This document shows, in pieces, positions 1 through 10,961 of a stretch of DNA of 64,000 nt. The position numbers were made by a program, and so were the translations under genes. The DNA is from Desulfovibrio sp. (GTDB taxonomy: Bacteria; Desulfobacterota; Desulfovibrionia; Desulfovibrionales; Desulfovibrionaceae), in contig NZ_JAVESS010000001.1 in the NCBI RefSeq assembly GCF_034006445.1, positions 186,001 to 250,000 on the forward strand. The letters run 5' to 3'. Under the pieces are notes generated by a model. That model saw only the letters and a program-made list of their open reading frames with translations, was not told where the DNA came from and made no database searches. Within the stretch, counting starts at the first letter, position 1, and each line of letters starts with the position of its first letter.

Positions 1-156
1 GAGCTGCAAAGCTTCCGTTCCACTTTCCACAAGCCTGTGATCTATGCCACGTGGAACTGGGACGATACCGTGCTGGACGCCCTGCACCATGCAGGCTTCC
101 AGAACTTTGAGGAACAGGCCCAGGCCCTTGCGGCAGCCCGTTCCATACAGGAATAG
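1..156 (+). CDS. 3' end of an unidentified protein-coding gene
   Basis: The window opens inside an open frame that ends with TAG at 154-156, leaving 51 C-terminal residues. A strong intrinsic terminator follows about 35 bp later, which supports a real gene end. The fragment (KPVIYATWN..., then an alanine/glutamine-rich helix) resembles weakly the C-termini of ADP-forming acyl-CoA synthetases, but it is too short for a safe assignment. The upstream part lies outside the window. Confidence 0.55.
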   Translation, partial: ELQSFRSTFHKPVIYATWNWDDTVLDALHHAGFQNFEEQAQALAAARSIQE

Positions 157-192
157 CACCAAAGAACCTCACAGGCTTCAGAGCCTGACAGC

Positions 193-234
193 AAAACGGC
201 CCGAAACCTTTTTGGTTTCGGGCCGTTTTGGCAT
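193..234 (+). terminator. Rho-independent terminator after the first gene
   Basis: A perfect 16-bp inverted repeat (arms 193-208 and 214-229) with a five-T loop is G+C rich at its core and ends in a T tract on the + strand. The A/T flanks are symmetrical, so it may work in both directions. Confidence 0.85.
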
Positions 235-453
235 TTTTGCCTGGTGTGGAACTACGTTCGGGCCGGATGGTCGGCTTCCCTTTCCGGCATAGGCAGGCGC
301 TGTAAAATTTCACCGTGAACGAACGTTGCCGGCTGCATGGCAAGCGCTCGTCATGACGGCAGGGGGCGCGGGTTATTGCGCTTTTTTTGTAGTGACTAAC
401 GCCCGGACGGACATCTTCAATTTTTGCCAAGATGCATCCAAAGGGAGTCAAAT
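235..453. other. Gene-free spacer between convergent genes
   Basis: No plausible gene is seen. A weak hairpin at 411-433 (CATCTT/AAGATG arms) could help end the leftward uvsE transcript. Nothing else stands out. Confidence 0.5.
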
Positions 454-1710
454 TTAATTCAGATAAAAGTAAAGGCTGTGCAACAGGTACTCTTCACCTT
501 CGCTTGCCGCCAGGGCCAGCAGTTTACGCTTGATGCGAGGCAGCGGCGCAAGGTCTTTGCCCAGAAGTTCAAGGTCTGCGAGCATGCGGGCTGATTCACT
601 GGCTGTCGCCTTTTTGCTTACATAGCCCCAGACGTGTTCGGCGGCATTTCTGGCCTTGCCTGGCTCAAGATCGCAGGCAAGGGCATCTTCAAGCAGGGCG
701 TAAAAGGCTTCCGCTGCAGGACAATCGCTTTTGAGCAACTGGCGTATGGCGGAATAGGCGTTGGGGCTGCGCTCCAGCACGAGATACTTGTAGCGCGCCC
801 ATTCTTCCGTGAGGTTTTTACGCGGCAGGTCTGGCTCGGTCAGATTTGCGCATTTGATGGCAGAGAGGTTTTTGTCCTTCACTTCCAGCATGACATCAAG
901 TTCGCGTTCTTCCAGCAGGCCGTGCATCTGCATGAAAGGGCGCATGGCGATGGTGAGGGAGTGCATGCCCGCTTTGCCGCCCGCCAGCTGCTGCGAATAA
1001 TGGATTTTCTGGCGTCCGCTACGGGCGTTCCAGGTAGCCCCTGCGAGGTCAAGCCAGTGCTGCATGTCACCGTGCGGGGGCGGGTTCAGCTCGTGATGAA
1101 AAATGTCAAAAATGGCGGGCAGTGCAAAGTCGTGGCACACTGCCAGAACATCCTCAATGGTGTAGATGCGCTCGTCATTTTCCAGGGCCAGCCGGTGCAG
1201 GATAGCATCGGGCAAAGCAGCAAGATTGTCGCGCAGCCTTTGCAACGCCGAAGCCCTGTCGCCATAGCCCCCGCCCAAATGCAGGATTATGCGGCACTCC
1301 GGGCCAGCCTGCAGGGCGTCAAGAAAGGCCGCGTGATAGGCAAGGTCGGCCACGGCTTTACGCACCACATCTTCACGAGGGGAATTGAGCACCGTGTACT
1401 GGCCGGGATGCATGGAAAGACGTACGCCGCTTTGGCGCGCAAGGGCGGCCAGATTTTCAAGCTCCGGCCGCAATGCGGCCTGCCAGTCAAAATCAGTGGT
1501 CTCATGCGAGGCCAGCGGGATACAGTCGGAACTGATACGCATGAGTGCAAGGCACTCGCTGCGGCAATAGCGCAGCATGGCTTCCAGCGCGCCCAGATTG
1601 TTCCGGCTGACGGCCAGAAGGTTGTCGCGGCTCGCGTGCGCCAGGGTAAGGCTGCTTTGCGCCGCCCCGGGCAGACCAACGGTTTTACAGGCAAAGCCGT
1701 AGCGGATCAT
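454..1710 (-). CDS. uvsE: UV damage endonuclease UvsE/UvdE family
   Basis: The 418-residue product matches the UvsE/UvdE family throughout its N-terminal two thirds: RYGFACKT start, the LMRISSDCIPLASH and SMHPGQYTVLNSP stretches, then HLGGGYGDR, LALENDE and DIFHHELNPP, the metal-binding strands of the TIM barrel. The enzyme nicks DNA 5' to UV photoproducts and other lesions, starting an alternative excision repair pathway. About 120 extra C-terminal residues make it longer than the roughly 320-residue Bacillus and Deinococcus forms; these are mostly helical and unassigned. The start at 1710 has AGAGG eight bases upstream. It lies downstream of groEL on the same strand, separated by a terminator, so it is probably transcribed separately. 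Confidence 0.9.
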   Translation of the reverse strand: MIRYGFACKTVGLPGAAQSSLTLAHASRDNLLAVSRNNLGALEAMLRYCRSECLALMRISSDCIPLASHETTDFDWQAALRPELENLAALARQSGVRLSMHPGQYTVLNSPREDVVRKAVADLAYHAAFLDALQAGPECRIILHLGGGYGDRASALQRLRDNLAALPDAILHRLALENDERIYTIEDVLAVCHDFALPAIFDIFHHELNPPPHGDMQHWLDLAGATWNARSGRQKIHYSQQLAGGKAGMHSLTIAMRPFMQMHGLLEERELDVMLEVKDKNLSAIKCANLTEPDLPRKNLTEEWARYKYLVLERSPNAYSAIRQLLKSDCPAAEAFYALLEDALACDLEPGKARNAAEHVWGYVSKKATASESARMLADLELLGKDLAPLPRIKRKLLALAASEGEEYLLHSLYFYLN

Positions 1711-1730
1711 AAAAAATACCTCTGGTGCAA

Positions 1731-1757
1731 AAAAGCCCCCGCTTGCGCGGGGGCTTT
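1731..1757 (-). terminator. Intrinsic terminator of the groES-groEL operon
   Basis: An 11-bp inverted repeat (1732-1742 and 1747-1757, GCCCCCGC core, TTGC loop) is followed on the minus strand by a run of six T. It sits 34 bp after the groEL stop. Confidence 0.85.
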
Positions 1758-1790
1758 GTCATTCTACAAATCGGGAAGCGCCGGGCTGGC

Positions 1791-3769
<1,979 letters not shown>

Positions 3770-3931
3770 GACGTCAGATCCTCCCGGAAATGTTATTATC
3801 GTCCCTCAGGGACACAGCTATGGACGCAAAATAGCGTACATGCTGGAAATATTGCGCGTAACAGGCCATGTTGAACAGTCTGTCCAATCCGGCCCCGCAC
3901 CGGCATAGAAATAAGACATGCTGGCGGGTTG

Positions 3932-3961
3932 AAAAGGGGGTTGTGTGGAATTTTTTTGAAG
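3932..3961 (-). promoter_or_regulatory. Candidate heat-shock (sigma-32-type) promoter of groES-groEL
   Basis: On the minus strand CTTCAA is followed, after 15 bases, by CCCCCTTTT. This resembles the sigma-32 consensus (CTTGAA, then CCCCATNT). It would give a leader of about 160 nt before groES. No CIRCE element (TTAGCACTC-N9-GAGTGCTAA) is visible, so HrcA control is not supported. Assigned by eye only. Confidence 0.35.
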
Positions 3962-4235
3962 TTTTTTCTAACCATATAAAATAATTGTAAATTACATGAT
4001 TAAAAAAGAATCCGCACATCCGCTATTTCCGGCATCCGGCCCTTGCGGCAACCCGGCAAACCGGGACGCCGGACAGCGAAAGATCTTCGCGGGCTGTTAC
4101 GTCACGGCACCATACGTTATTGGGCGGCAAAGTAAAGCCCAACTCTGCAATGACAGCGCAGCCAGAACTTGCTGGCTGTTGCTGCTGGAACGGCCCTTTG
4201 CGTCAGCCCTTGACTCGACGAGAACAATGACATTT

Positions 4236-4308
4236 TGAAATACTTTTGTGGGGGAGGGACCCTTTTGTAAAAGGGTCCCTCCCCCACGCCCCCACCCCCT
4301 AAAACTTT
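4236..4308 (-). repeat. Dispersed palindromic repeat R1, copy a
   Basis: Core palindrome GGGGGAGGGACCC, short loop, GGGTCCCTCCCCC, followed here by CACGCCCCCACCCCCTAAAA. The same unit occurs near 7664, 16115, 23856 and 38917. This copy is in reverse orientation relative to the copies at 7664, 16115 and 23856. It lies in the 755-bp interval 3770-4524, which otherwise holds the groES leader and a terminator but no gene; short frames running through the repeat are artefacts. Confidence 0.85.
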
Positions 4309-4443
4309 TACTGTATTTTATAACAGCACAACGATTTTATGATCCGAAGGAGGCAGAAACAACGTCTTACAGACAGCGCACCATCCAGGGCTTATTTGCG
4401 TTCAGGGACGTCATCGCAAGACAGCCTGAAAAACATATTGGCC

Positions 4444-4493
4444 AAAAACGTCACAGGGGCCGCTGCGTTTGGCAGCGGCTCCTGTGACGTTTG
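4444..4493 (-). terminator. Terminator of the Dld-II-like gene
   Basis: Long inverted repeat: AACGTCACAGG...GCCGCTGC, loop GTTTG, GCAGCGGC...CCTGTGACGTT. On the minus strand it is followed by TTTTT. It lies just downstream of the stop at 4525. Confidence 0.8.
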
Positions 4494-4524
4494 TTTACTG
4501 TTTGCGGTATGCGGCCTGATGCGC

Positions 4525-7341
4525 TTACGCGCTGGCCTCATCTACCAGGAAGACGATGGAATAGTAGGGGATGCCGCCGTGCAGCGAAAGGCCGATCTGG
4601 CACGTGCGGCTTGAAGAGTAGCCGACCTCGCAGGTGCTGACCTGCATGCGCAGACTCTTGAGCGCGGATTCATTGAGTTCCGGGTGTGTGAAGCCACGGT
4701 CGCCCGCCCAGCCGCAGCAGTTGATGCCGTCCGGCACGATGACGTTTTCGGCGCACATTTTGGCGAGCTTTTCAAGTTTGCCCTCGAGGCCCATTTTGCG
4801 CACCGAGCAGGTGGCGTGCAGGGCAATGGTTTTGGGCAGCTTGGTGAACTTGAGACTGCCATCCATCTTTTCAAGAATGAACTCAATGGGCTCCATCAGG
4901 GTCAGCGACGGGTCAAGGGTTTGCTTCATGTGCAGCAGGCAGGGGCTGGTTTCGCAAAGCACGGGGTATTGCCCGTTGTTGCTGGCCTCCTTGAGGGCGG
5001 CTTCCAGTTCCTTTTCCTTTTTGTGGGCGGCGTCGGCAAGGCCCTTGCTGGCAAAGGCCATGCCGCAGCAGAGCTTGTCCAGATTCTTGGGCAGAATGAC
5101 GTCGTAGCCGCCCTTGAGCAGAACGCTGATGACCGCTTCCGGTTCAGTGCGGCGATCCGTGTGTTCCTCGCCGGGGCCCATGTTGCGGGCTATGCAGCTT
5201 GGAAAGTACACCACTCGTTTGGGATTGGCGCTGTGGGTTTCAGGCAGGCGTATTTTGCTGCCGCCCTTGGGCATATCCCTGTTCCAGAGAGGAGCCTTGT
5301 TGAAGGTGACGCAACGCAGCAGCCTCGCGCCGTTATCCATAAAGGTGGTGCCCAGGGCGCGGTGCAGCTTGTCCACACTGTTGAGCGCAAAGGACATGGC
5401 CCGGCAGGTTCCGGCAAAGTGGTCGGCAATGCTGTTGGCGACTTTTTTGCTCAGGTTGCCTGCCTCTCTTTTGCGCAGGCTCTTGATGAAGACGCCGGTG
5501 TCCACTCCAGCGGGGCAGCGGGGGCGGCACAGGCTGTCGGTGGCGCAGGTGGCGTTGCCCATATACTCGTACTGCGTTTCAAGGTTTTTCAGTTCCTTGC
5601 TGCCGGGGGCAACCTCGCGCAGGCGGCATATTTCGCGGTATGCCGTGATGCGCTGACGCGGGGTGAGGGTCAGGTTGCGGGACGGGCAGACCGATTCGCA
5701 GAAACCGCATTCCATACACTTGTCCACAAGCTCGTCAGCCGGATGCAGGGGCTTGAGGTTCTTGATGTGCCCCTGCGGGTCGGAATTCATGAGCACGCCG
5801 GGGTTGAGAATGCTCTTGGGGTCCAGCAGTTCCTTGACGGATTTCATGATGCTGTAGGCGGCCGCGCCCCATTCCAGCTCGACAAAGGGGGCCACGTTGC
5901 GGCCCGTGCCGTGTTCGGCCTTGAGGGAGCCGTCGTATTTTTCGGTGATAAGCTTGCAGAAATCGTCCATAAAGGCCGCATAACGCGTCACTTCAGTGGG
6001 CGAGCCGAAGTCCTGCCAGAAAACGAAATGCAGGTTGCCGTCCCTGGCGTGGCCGAACAGGGGGGCCACTGCGTACCCGTGACGGGCAAACAGGTCTTGC
6101 AGGTCTGTGGCGGCTTCGCCCAGGCGCTCAAGGGGAAAGGCCACGTCTTCAATGACAATGGAGGTGCCCACAGGGCGCATGCCACCCACGGAGGCCAATA
6201 TGCCCTTACGGATCAGCCAGAGTTTGCTGTATTCTTCGGGCTTGTCGGTAAATGCGTGCGGCCGCACGAATTTTACGTCCGTGAAGGCGGCGTTGATGGT
6301 GGCGATGTTTTTGTCCAGGTCTTCCTGGGTTGAAGCGCGCGTTTCCACCAGCAGAGAGCAGACCTTGTCGTCAAGGGTATCCAGCCCATCGGGCAGGCCG
6401 GGGGTGCCTTCCACAGAGCGCAGAGAAGCCCTGTCCATAAGCTCGGCAGAGGAGACGGGCAAAGTGGCCACGGCGGAAGCGAGATCACAGGCATCCTTGA
6501 CCGTGGGCAGCAGCATGAGGGCTGACGCCTTGAACGGCGCTTCTTCCACCGTGCGGTAGGTCACTTCGGCAATGAAGCCCAGGGTGCCTTCAGACCCCAC
6601 CATGAGGTGTTGCAGGATTTCATAGGGATCTTCGTAATCAACCAGGGCGTTGATGCTGTAGCCCGTGGTGTTTTTGATCTTGAACTTGCGGCGGATGCGG
6701 TCGGCCAGGGCTGCGTCGCTCATGATCTTGTTTCGAAGAGCGGTCAGGCCGTCAAGGATGTGGCTGTGGGTTCTGGCAAAGGCCGCGCGGCTTTTGGCGT
6801 CGGCGGTGTCCAGCAGGGTGCCGTCTGACAGGACCATGCGGGTGGACAGCACCGTCTTGTAAGAGTTGTCGGAAGTGCCGCAGCACATGCCGCTGGCGTT
6901 GTTGGCAAAAATGCCGCCGATAAAACAGCTGTCGATGGAGGCCGGGTCCGGCCCGATTTTTTTGCCGAATTCCGCCAGTATCTTGTTGGCCCCGGAACCG
7001 ATGATGCCGGGTTGAAGCGTGATTTTTTCGGCGTGCTCGCCCACGCGCCAGTCTCTCCAGCCCTGACCGATGCGCACCAGTACGGAATCCGTCACGGCCT
7101 GGCCTGAAAGGCTGGTGCCTGCCGCGCGAAAGGTTACGGGCACGCGCATGCGGTCAGCCACGCCCATAAGCTCAATTATTTCTTCTTCATTAAGCACGTC
7201 CACCACAAGCTTGGGGGTAAGGCGGTAGACGCTGGCGTCTGTGCCATAGGCAAACAGGCGCAGTGGATCAGTATATATCCGATTTTTTGGGATAAAGGCC
7301 AAAATGGCGTCATGAAATTCTTTGTGGGGTGATGTCAGCAT
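4525..7341 (-). CDS. FAD-binding and Fe-S oxidoreductase, Dld-II-type D-lactate dehydrogenase
   Basis: The 938-residue protein joins a GlcD-like flavoprotein to an iron-sulfur/CCG half. FAD_binding_4 motifs are PVTFRAAGTSLSGQAV near residue 70 and FIGGIFANNASGMCCG near 145. A FAD-oxidase C-terminal domain runs to about 480. Two ferredoxin clusters follow (CMECGFCESVCP about 542, CATDSLCRPRCP about 602). Paired CCG cysteine-rich motifs are at about 718, 758 (LCCGMAFASKG), 844 and 873 (INCCGWAGDRG). Length and order match the Shewanella Dld-II family, which oxidises D-lactate and passes electrons to the quinone pool. That suits a lactate-using sulfate reducer, though another 2-hydroxyacid cannot be excluded. 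GGAGG precedes the ATG. Confidence 0.85.
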   Translation of the reverse strand: MLTSPHKEFHDAILAFIPKNRIYTDPLRLFAYGTDASVYRLTPKLVVDVLNEEEIIELMGVADRMRVPVTFRAAGTSLSGQAVTDSVLVRIGQGWRDWRVGEHAEKITLQPGIIGSGANKILAEFGKKIGPDPASIDSCFIGGIFANNASGMCCGTSDNSYKTVLSTRMVLSDGTLLDTADAKSRAAFARTHSHILDGLTALRNKIMSDAALADRIRRKFKIKNTTGYSINALVDYEDPYEILQHLMVGSEGTLGFIAEVTYRTVEEAPFKASALMLLPTVKDACDLASAVATLPVSSAELMDRASLRSVEGTPGLPDGLDTLDDKVCSLLVETRASTQEDLDKNIATINAAFTDVKFVRPHAFTDKPEEYSKLWLIRKGILASVGGMRPVGTSIVIEDVAFPLERLGEAATDLQDLFARHGYAVAPLFGHARDGNLHFVFWQDFGSPTEVTRYAAFMDDFCKLITEKYDGSLKAEHGTGRNVAPFVELEWGAAAYSIMKSVKELLDPKSILNPGVLMNSDPQGHIKNLKPLHPADELVDKCMECGFCESVCPSRNLTLTPRQRITAYREICRLREVAPGSKELKNLETQYEYMGNATCATDSLCRPRCPAGVDTGVFIKSLRKREAGNLSKKVANSIADHFAGTCRAMSFALNSVDKLHRALGTTFMDNGARLLRCVTFNKAPLWNRDMPKGGSKIRLPETHSANPKRVVYFPSCIARNMGPGEEHTDRRTEPEAVISVLLKGGYDVILPKNLDKLCCGMAFASKGLADAAHKKEKELEAALKEASNNGQYPVLCETSPCLLHMKQTLDPSLTLMEPIEFILEKMDGSLKFTKLPKTIALHATCSVRKMGLEGKLEKLAKMCAENVIVPDGINCCGWAGDRGFTHPELNESALKSLRMQVSTCEVGYSSSRTCQIGLSLHGGIPYYSIVFLVDEASA

Positions 7342-7796
7342 CAGGAGTCCTCCAGGGCAGGGCGAACCTGCGATGATTTACGGATAGCAGCACTTAAATT
7401 ACCTATTGTTAATAAAAATCGCTAGTGGAAAAGTTAGGCAAAACGCTAGGATTAGAAGTGAAAATACAATCTTTATAGTAGGATATAAACTTATTTACTA
7501 ATTTTTTTGGCAAACAGGAGTGTTGTTTCTCCGCCAGGTTCCTGAATGTCAGAAATTATCCAAACATCGGCGACACCACGCAGGAATGCTGCCATGCAAA
7601 GCCTGCCGCGCGCATTTAGCCCTTCTGCCTTTTGCAAAAGGGCAGATGAGCTAAATGCTATAAAGGTTTTAGGGGGTGGGGGCGTGGGGGAGGAGACCCT
7701 TTTGCAAAAGGGTCCCTCCCCCACAAAGTATTCCAACGCGAACCTGATCAAGCTATCGCAACCGGCTTTGTTTCCCTCCGCGCGGCAAAGCTTCGG
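7342..7796. other. Gene-free interval upstream of the Dld-II-like gene
   Basis: AT-rich at 7380-7500, probably the promoter region of the leftward dehydrogenase gene. An imperfect inverted repeat at 7612-7658 (GCATTTAGC/GCTAAATGC arms with an inner TCTGCC...GGCAGA stem) abuts repeat R1. No gene is supported; the frame crossing here is made of the repeat. Confidence 0.5.
7664..7738 (+). repeat. Dispersed palindromic repeat R1, copy b
   Basis: Forward-orientation copy: TTTTAGGGGGTGGGGGCG, then GGGGGAGG...CCCTTTTGCAAAAGGG...CCTCCCCC, CACAAAGTATT and CAACG. The left arm carries a small change (AGGAGACCC in place of AGGGACCC), so the stem is slightly imperfect. Confidence 0.85.
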
Positions 7797-7855
7797 TAAA
7801 AAAGACGAGACCATGCCGACAGCACTCAGGGGGTCTGAGTGTGCGGCACGGTCTC
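7797..7855 (-). terminator. Terminator downstream of fdhA
   Basis: A nested hairpin (GAGACC 7807-7812 with GGTCTC 7850-7855; inner CACTCAG with CTGAGTG) is followed on the minus strand by TTTTTT. A second perfect stem-loop (GGCCTGATC/GATCAGGCC, 7874-7896) lies closer to the stop but has no T tract. Confidence 0.75.
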
Positions 7856-7927
7856 GTTGGGTCTGGTTGCGTCGGCCTGATCTTATTGATCAGGCCGTAT
7901 CGGCCACGTTTTGTTCGTCGGGCCGCG

Positions 7928-10681
7928 TCAGATTTTTTCGATCTTTACGGCGCAGGCTTTGTATTCAGCCGTCTTGGTAATAGGATCCATGGCAGGATTG
8001 GTGAGCCAGTTGGCGTTGCTTTCACGGAAGTGAAAGGCCATCCACACCATTCCCACGGGCATGTCGTCCGTGACCTTGGCCCGCACCGTCACTGATCCCC
8101 GGCGTGAAGATACGCGGATGGTCTCGCCGTCGGCTATCTGCAACCGGGCGGCATCTGCGGTGGATATGTCCGCCGTGTCGTAGCCCATGAGCGTGTTGAG
8201 GCCCTTGCTGCGGCCCGTTTGCGTTCTGGTATGGTAGTGGTAGAGCCGCCTGCCGGAACTGAGAACAAAGGGGTATTCCGCATCGGCGACTTCCGCTGCC
8301 GGCGTCCAGTTGACGGACACGAACAGTCCTTTGCCGCGTGTGAATGCCCCGTCCTTGTGCAGTACCGGGGTTCCGGGGTGGTCTTCATGCGGGCAGGGCC
8401 ATTGCAGGCCATCACCCTCGATGCGGCGATACTTGATGCCGCGGAATAATTCGGCCAGTACCGATATTTCGTTATCCCACAGATCCTGGGCAGAGTCCGA
8501 TTCCCAGTGATGACCAAAGCGGGCAGCCAGCTGTTTGAAAATCCACCAATCCATTTTCGCCTGGCCTGGCGCGGCGCTGGCGGCACGTACCCGGCTGATG
8601 CGGCGTTCGCTGTTGCTGAATGTGCCGTCCTTTTCGCCCCAGGCTGCGGCTGGCAGGATCACATGAGCAAAGCGCGTTGTTTCATTGGGAAAAATATCCT
8701 GCACCACCAGAAATTCCGCAGAAGCCAGGCAGCGTTCCACATGGCCGATATCGGGTTCCGTATTGGCAAGATTTTCGCCAAATATATACATGGCTTTGAT
8801 TTTCTTTGACTTGAGGCCATCAAGCATGTCGGGCATCATCATGCCCGGCCCTGTGGGCAGGGACGTTTTCCAGAATTGCTCCAGCCTTTCCCTGGCGGCC
8901 TTGTCGGCCACCTTGCCGTAACCGGGATAGGTGTCCGGCAGAGCGCCCATATCACAGGACCCCTGCACGTTGTTCTGCCCGCGCAGAGGATTCACACCGC
9001 CCAATGCTTTGCCCACATTGCCCAGAAGCATTTGCAGCGCCGCGCAGGTCAGCACGTTGTTAACGCCGCAGGTATGCTCTGTAATGCCAAGGGTGTAGGC
9101 CAGCATGGCAGGTTTGACCGAGGCCAGGTCGCGGGCGGTACGCTCAATGATTTCAGGCGCGATGCCGCAAATGGGCGCGGCCCGCTCCGGCGTACAGTCG
9201 GCCACGTTGCGCCGCAGTTCTTCAAAGCCCACGGTGTGCTGCGCCACAAAATGCTTGTCATACAGGTCATCCCTGATGAGCACGTGCATGATGGCGTTGA
9301 GCAGGGCGATATCCGAACCCACGCGCAGTTGCAGGTGGCTTTCTGCCTCCTTGGCGATGTCGGTGCGGCGCGGGTCCACGACAATGAGTCGGCACCCGTT
9401 GCGCACGGCCCGTTTGACAAGGGTTCCGGCCACGGGATGCGCCTCCGTGATATTGGAACCAATGAGTAGAATCATCTTGGCTTCACCCAGATGGGCAAAG
9501 CTGTTGGTCATTGCACCTGAACCGAACGATGTGGCCAGACCGGCCACAGTGGGGGCGTGTCAGGTACGCGCGCAGTGATCAATATTATTGGTCTTGAACA
9601 CCGCGCGAAAGAGTTTTTGCATCTGGTAGTTATCTTCATTGATACTACGGGCACAAGCCACACCGGCCACAGAGTCCGGGCCGTGATTTTTAATGGCCTC
9701 AGAAAATTTGGAAGCTATGAGGTCAAGAGCCTCGTCCCATGAGGCCGTCCTGAACGTGCCGTCCTGGAGGCGAATAAGGGGATCGGTGAGCCGCTCCTTG
9801 CTGTAGATGAAGTCATAGCCAAAGCGCCCCTTGACGCACAGGCTGCCCTTGTTGGGGCTGCCGTCTTCAACGCCGTTGACCTCAATTATACGCCCGTCCT
9901 TGACGGACAGGTTCAACTGGCAGCCCACGCCGCAGTAAGGGCAAGTGGTGCGCACCGTGTCTATTTTGTCTTCACGCACGGCAAGGCCATAGGACTTCTT
10001 TGCCGTAAGCGCCCCTGTGGGACATGCCTGAACGCATTCGCCGCAGTGGGTGCAGCGTGTGTAGTCCACCAGGGGCCACCAGGATTCTTTTTCAGCCCTG
10101 CGGCCGAACTGCGGCGGGATGGCGTCATTGACCTGAATGGCCGAGCAGACCGAGGCGCAACGCCCGCACTGCACGCAACGGCTGAAGTCGCGCGTGATCA
10201 TCGGGTGGTCGTCATCCAGGGGAAAATTTCCCGGTTCCGGCACAAGGTCTTTGACAGGCACATTGCACTTCATGGTCAGTGCCTGGAGCTGGCATTTGCC
10301 TTCGGCGGGGCAGGGATGCTCACGATGGGGCATGGCCCCAGCGGCTTTTTGATAGGCGGGCCAGAGGTCGGGGGGCAGTTTGCGCAAAAAGCAGTCGTGA
10401 CGGCCTTCGGCCACCAGCAGGGAAAGGATGTTTTTGCGCGTGGCAAGCACCGTCGGGGAATCCGTCTCGATGATCATGCCGTCCTCGGCAGGGGAGGAAC
10501 AGGCGGGCAACAGGCGATCGTGACCCTTTACCTCGACGGAACAGATGCGGCAGACCTTGCCGTGCCCGGTCTTGGGCAGCCAGCACAGCGTGGGAATATA
10601 GACGCCGTGTGCCGTGGCGACATCAAGTATGGTCTGCCCAGGCTGAAAGGCGGCCTGTTTTCCATTAATGGTGACAAACAT
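7928..10681 (-). CDS. fdhA: Selenocysteine-containing formate dehydrogenase, catalytic subunit
   Basis: Translation through an in-frame TGA (9560-9562) gives one 917-residue molybdo/tungstopterin enzyme with Sec at residue 374. The context ...NNIDHCART-U-HAPTVAGL matches the Sec site of FdhF-type enzymes. N-terminal domains resemble NuoG: a [2Fe-2S] domain (cysteines near residues 35-60), then CVQCGRCASVC (about 172) and CTHCGECVQACP (about 213). The catalytic [4Fe-4S] motif CPYCGVGC follows (about 248), and a C-terminal dinucleotide-binding domain. It interconverts formate and CO2, with no signal peptide, so it acts in the cytoplasm. I chose ATG 10681 because CGGGAG lies five bases upstream; ATG 10720 has a poorer site. 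The upstream flavoprotein is its likely NAD(P)H partner. An annotation pipeline unaware of Sec would split it in two. Confidence 0.93.
9520..9562 (-). promoter_or_regulatory. Bacterial SECIS element and UGA-Sec codon of fdhA
   Basis: Immediately 3' of the UGA in the mRNA, TGTGGCC (minus strand, 9542-9548) pairs perfectly with GGCCACA (9530-9536) around a GGTCT loop. The exposed GGUCU and the distance from the UGA match the SelB-binding hairpin of E. coli fdhF. Confidence 0.88.
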
Positions 10682-10909
10682 AGAAACTCCCGTTCGGGTC
10701 AGTGGCGGCCCGTCCTTCATATTTGCACGACGCGGCAGTGCGCGTTCGTCCGGTATTCAGTTTTTTGCGGCCTGCCCTTGGGCTGTCACTGGGCTGTCCT
10801 TGGGCTGTCCGCTTCCGGTACGTCCCACGGGGGGATTGCCGAATAACTATTACTCCTCACGTCAGCGGGCTTTGCGCGCATCTAGATCAGATCAACTTTG
10901 AAATGAGAA

Positions 10910-10933
10910 GCATTTCAAGGTGAAAATGCTCTA
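10910..10933 (-). repeat. Partial copy of repeat R2 (right end only)
   Basis: GCATTTCAAGG...AATGCTCTA is close to the right terminus of the full R2 elements at 45332-45459 and 58845-58974. It lies in the 280-bp space between fdhA and its upstream partner. The same space carries three tandem GGGCTGTC units (about 10780-10812). Confidence 0.45.
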
Positions 10934-10961
10934 AAAATCGATCAACCATGCGCGCGCATGC

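Noticed and set aside
3770..3960. CIRCE operator upstream of groES
   Set aside because: No TTAGCACTC-N9-GAGTGCTAA or near match is present.
4684..6333. 549-codon + strand frame opposite the Dld-II-like gene
   Set aside because: Antisense shadow of a well supported gene, with the same His/Gly/Ala-rich composition as other shadows and no ribosome-binding site.
7491..7814. Minus-strand frame containing VGEGPFCKRV... and similar frames near 4248 and 23748
   Set aside because: The shared peptide is only a translation of the palindromic repeat R1 and recurs wherever the repeat occurs, so it is not a protein family.
9560..9562. TGA read as a stop that would make fdhA a pseudogene
   Set aside because: Flanking residues match the Sec site of formate dehydrogenases and a SECIS hairpin follows directly, so it is a selenocysteine codon.
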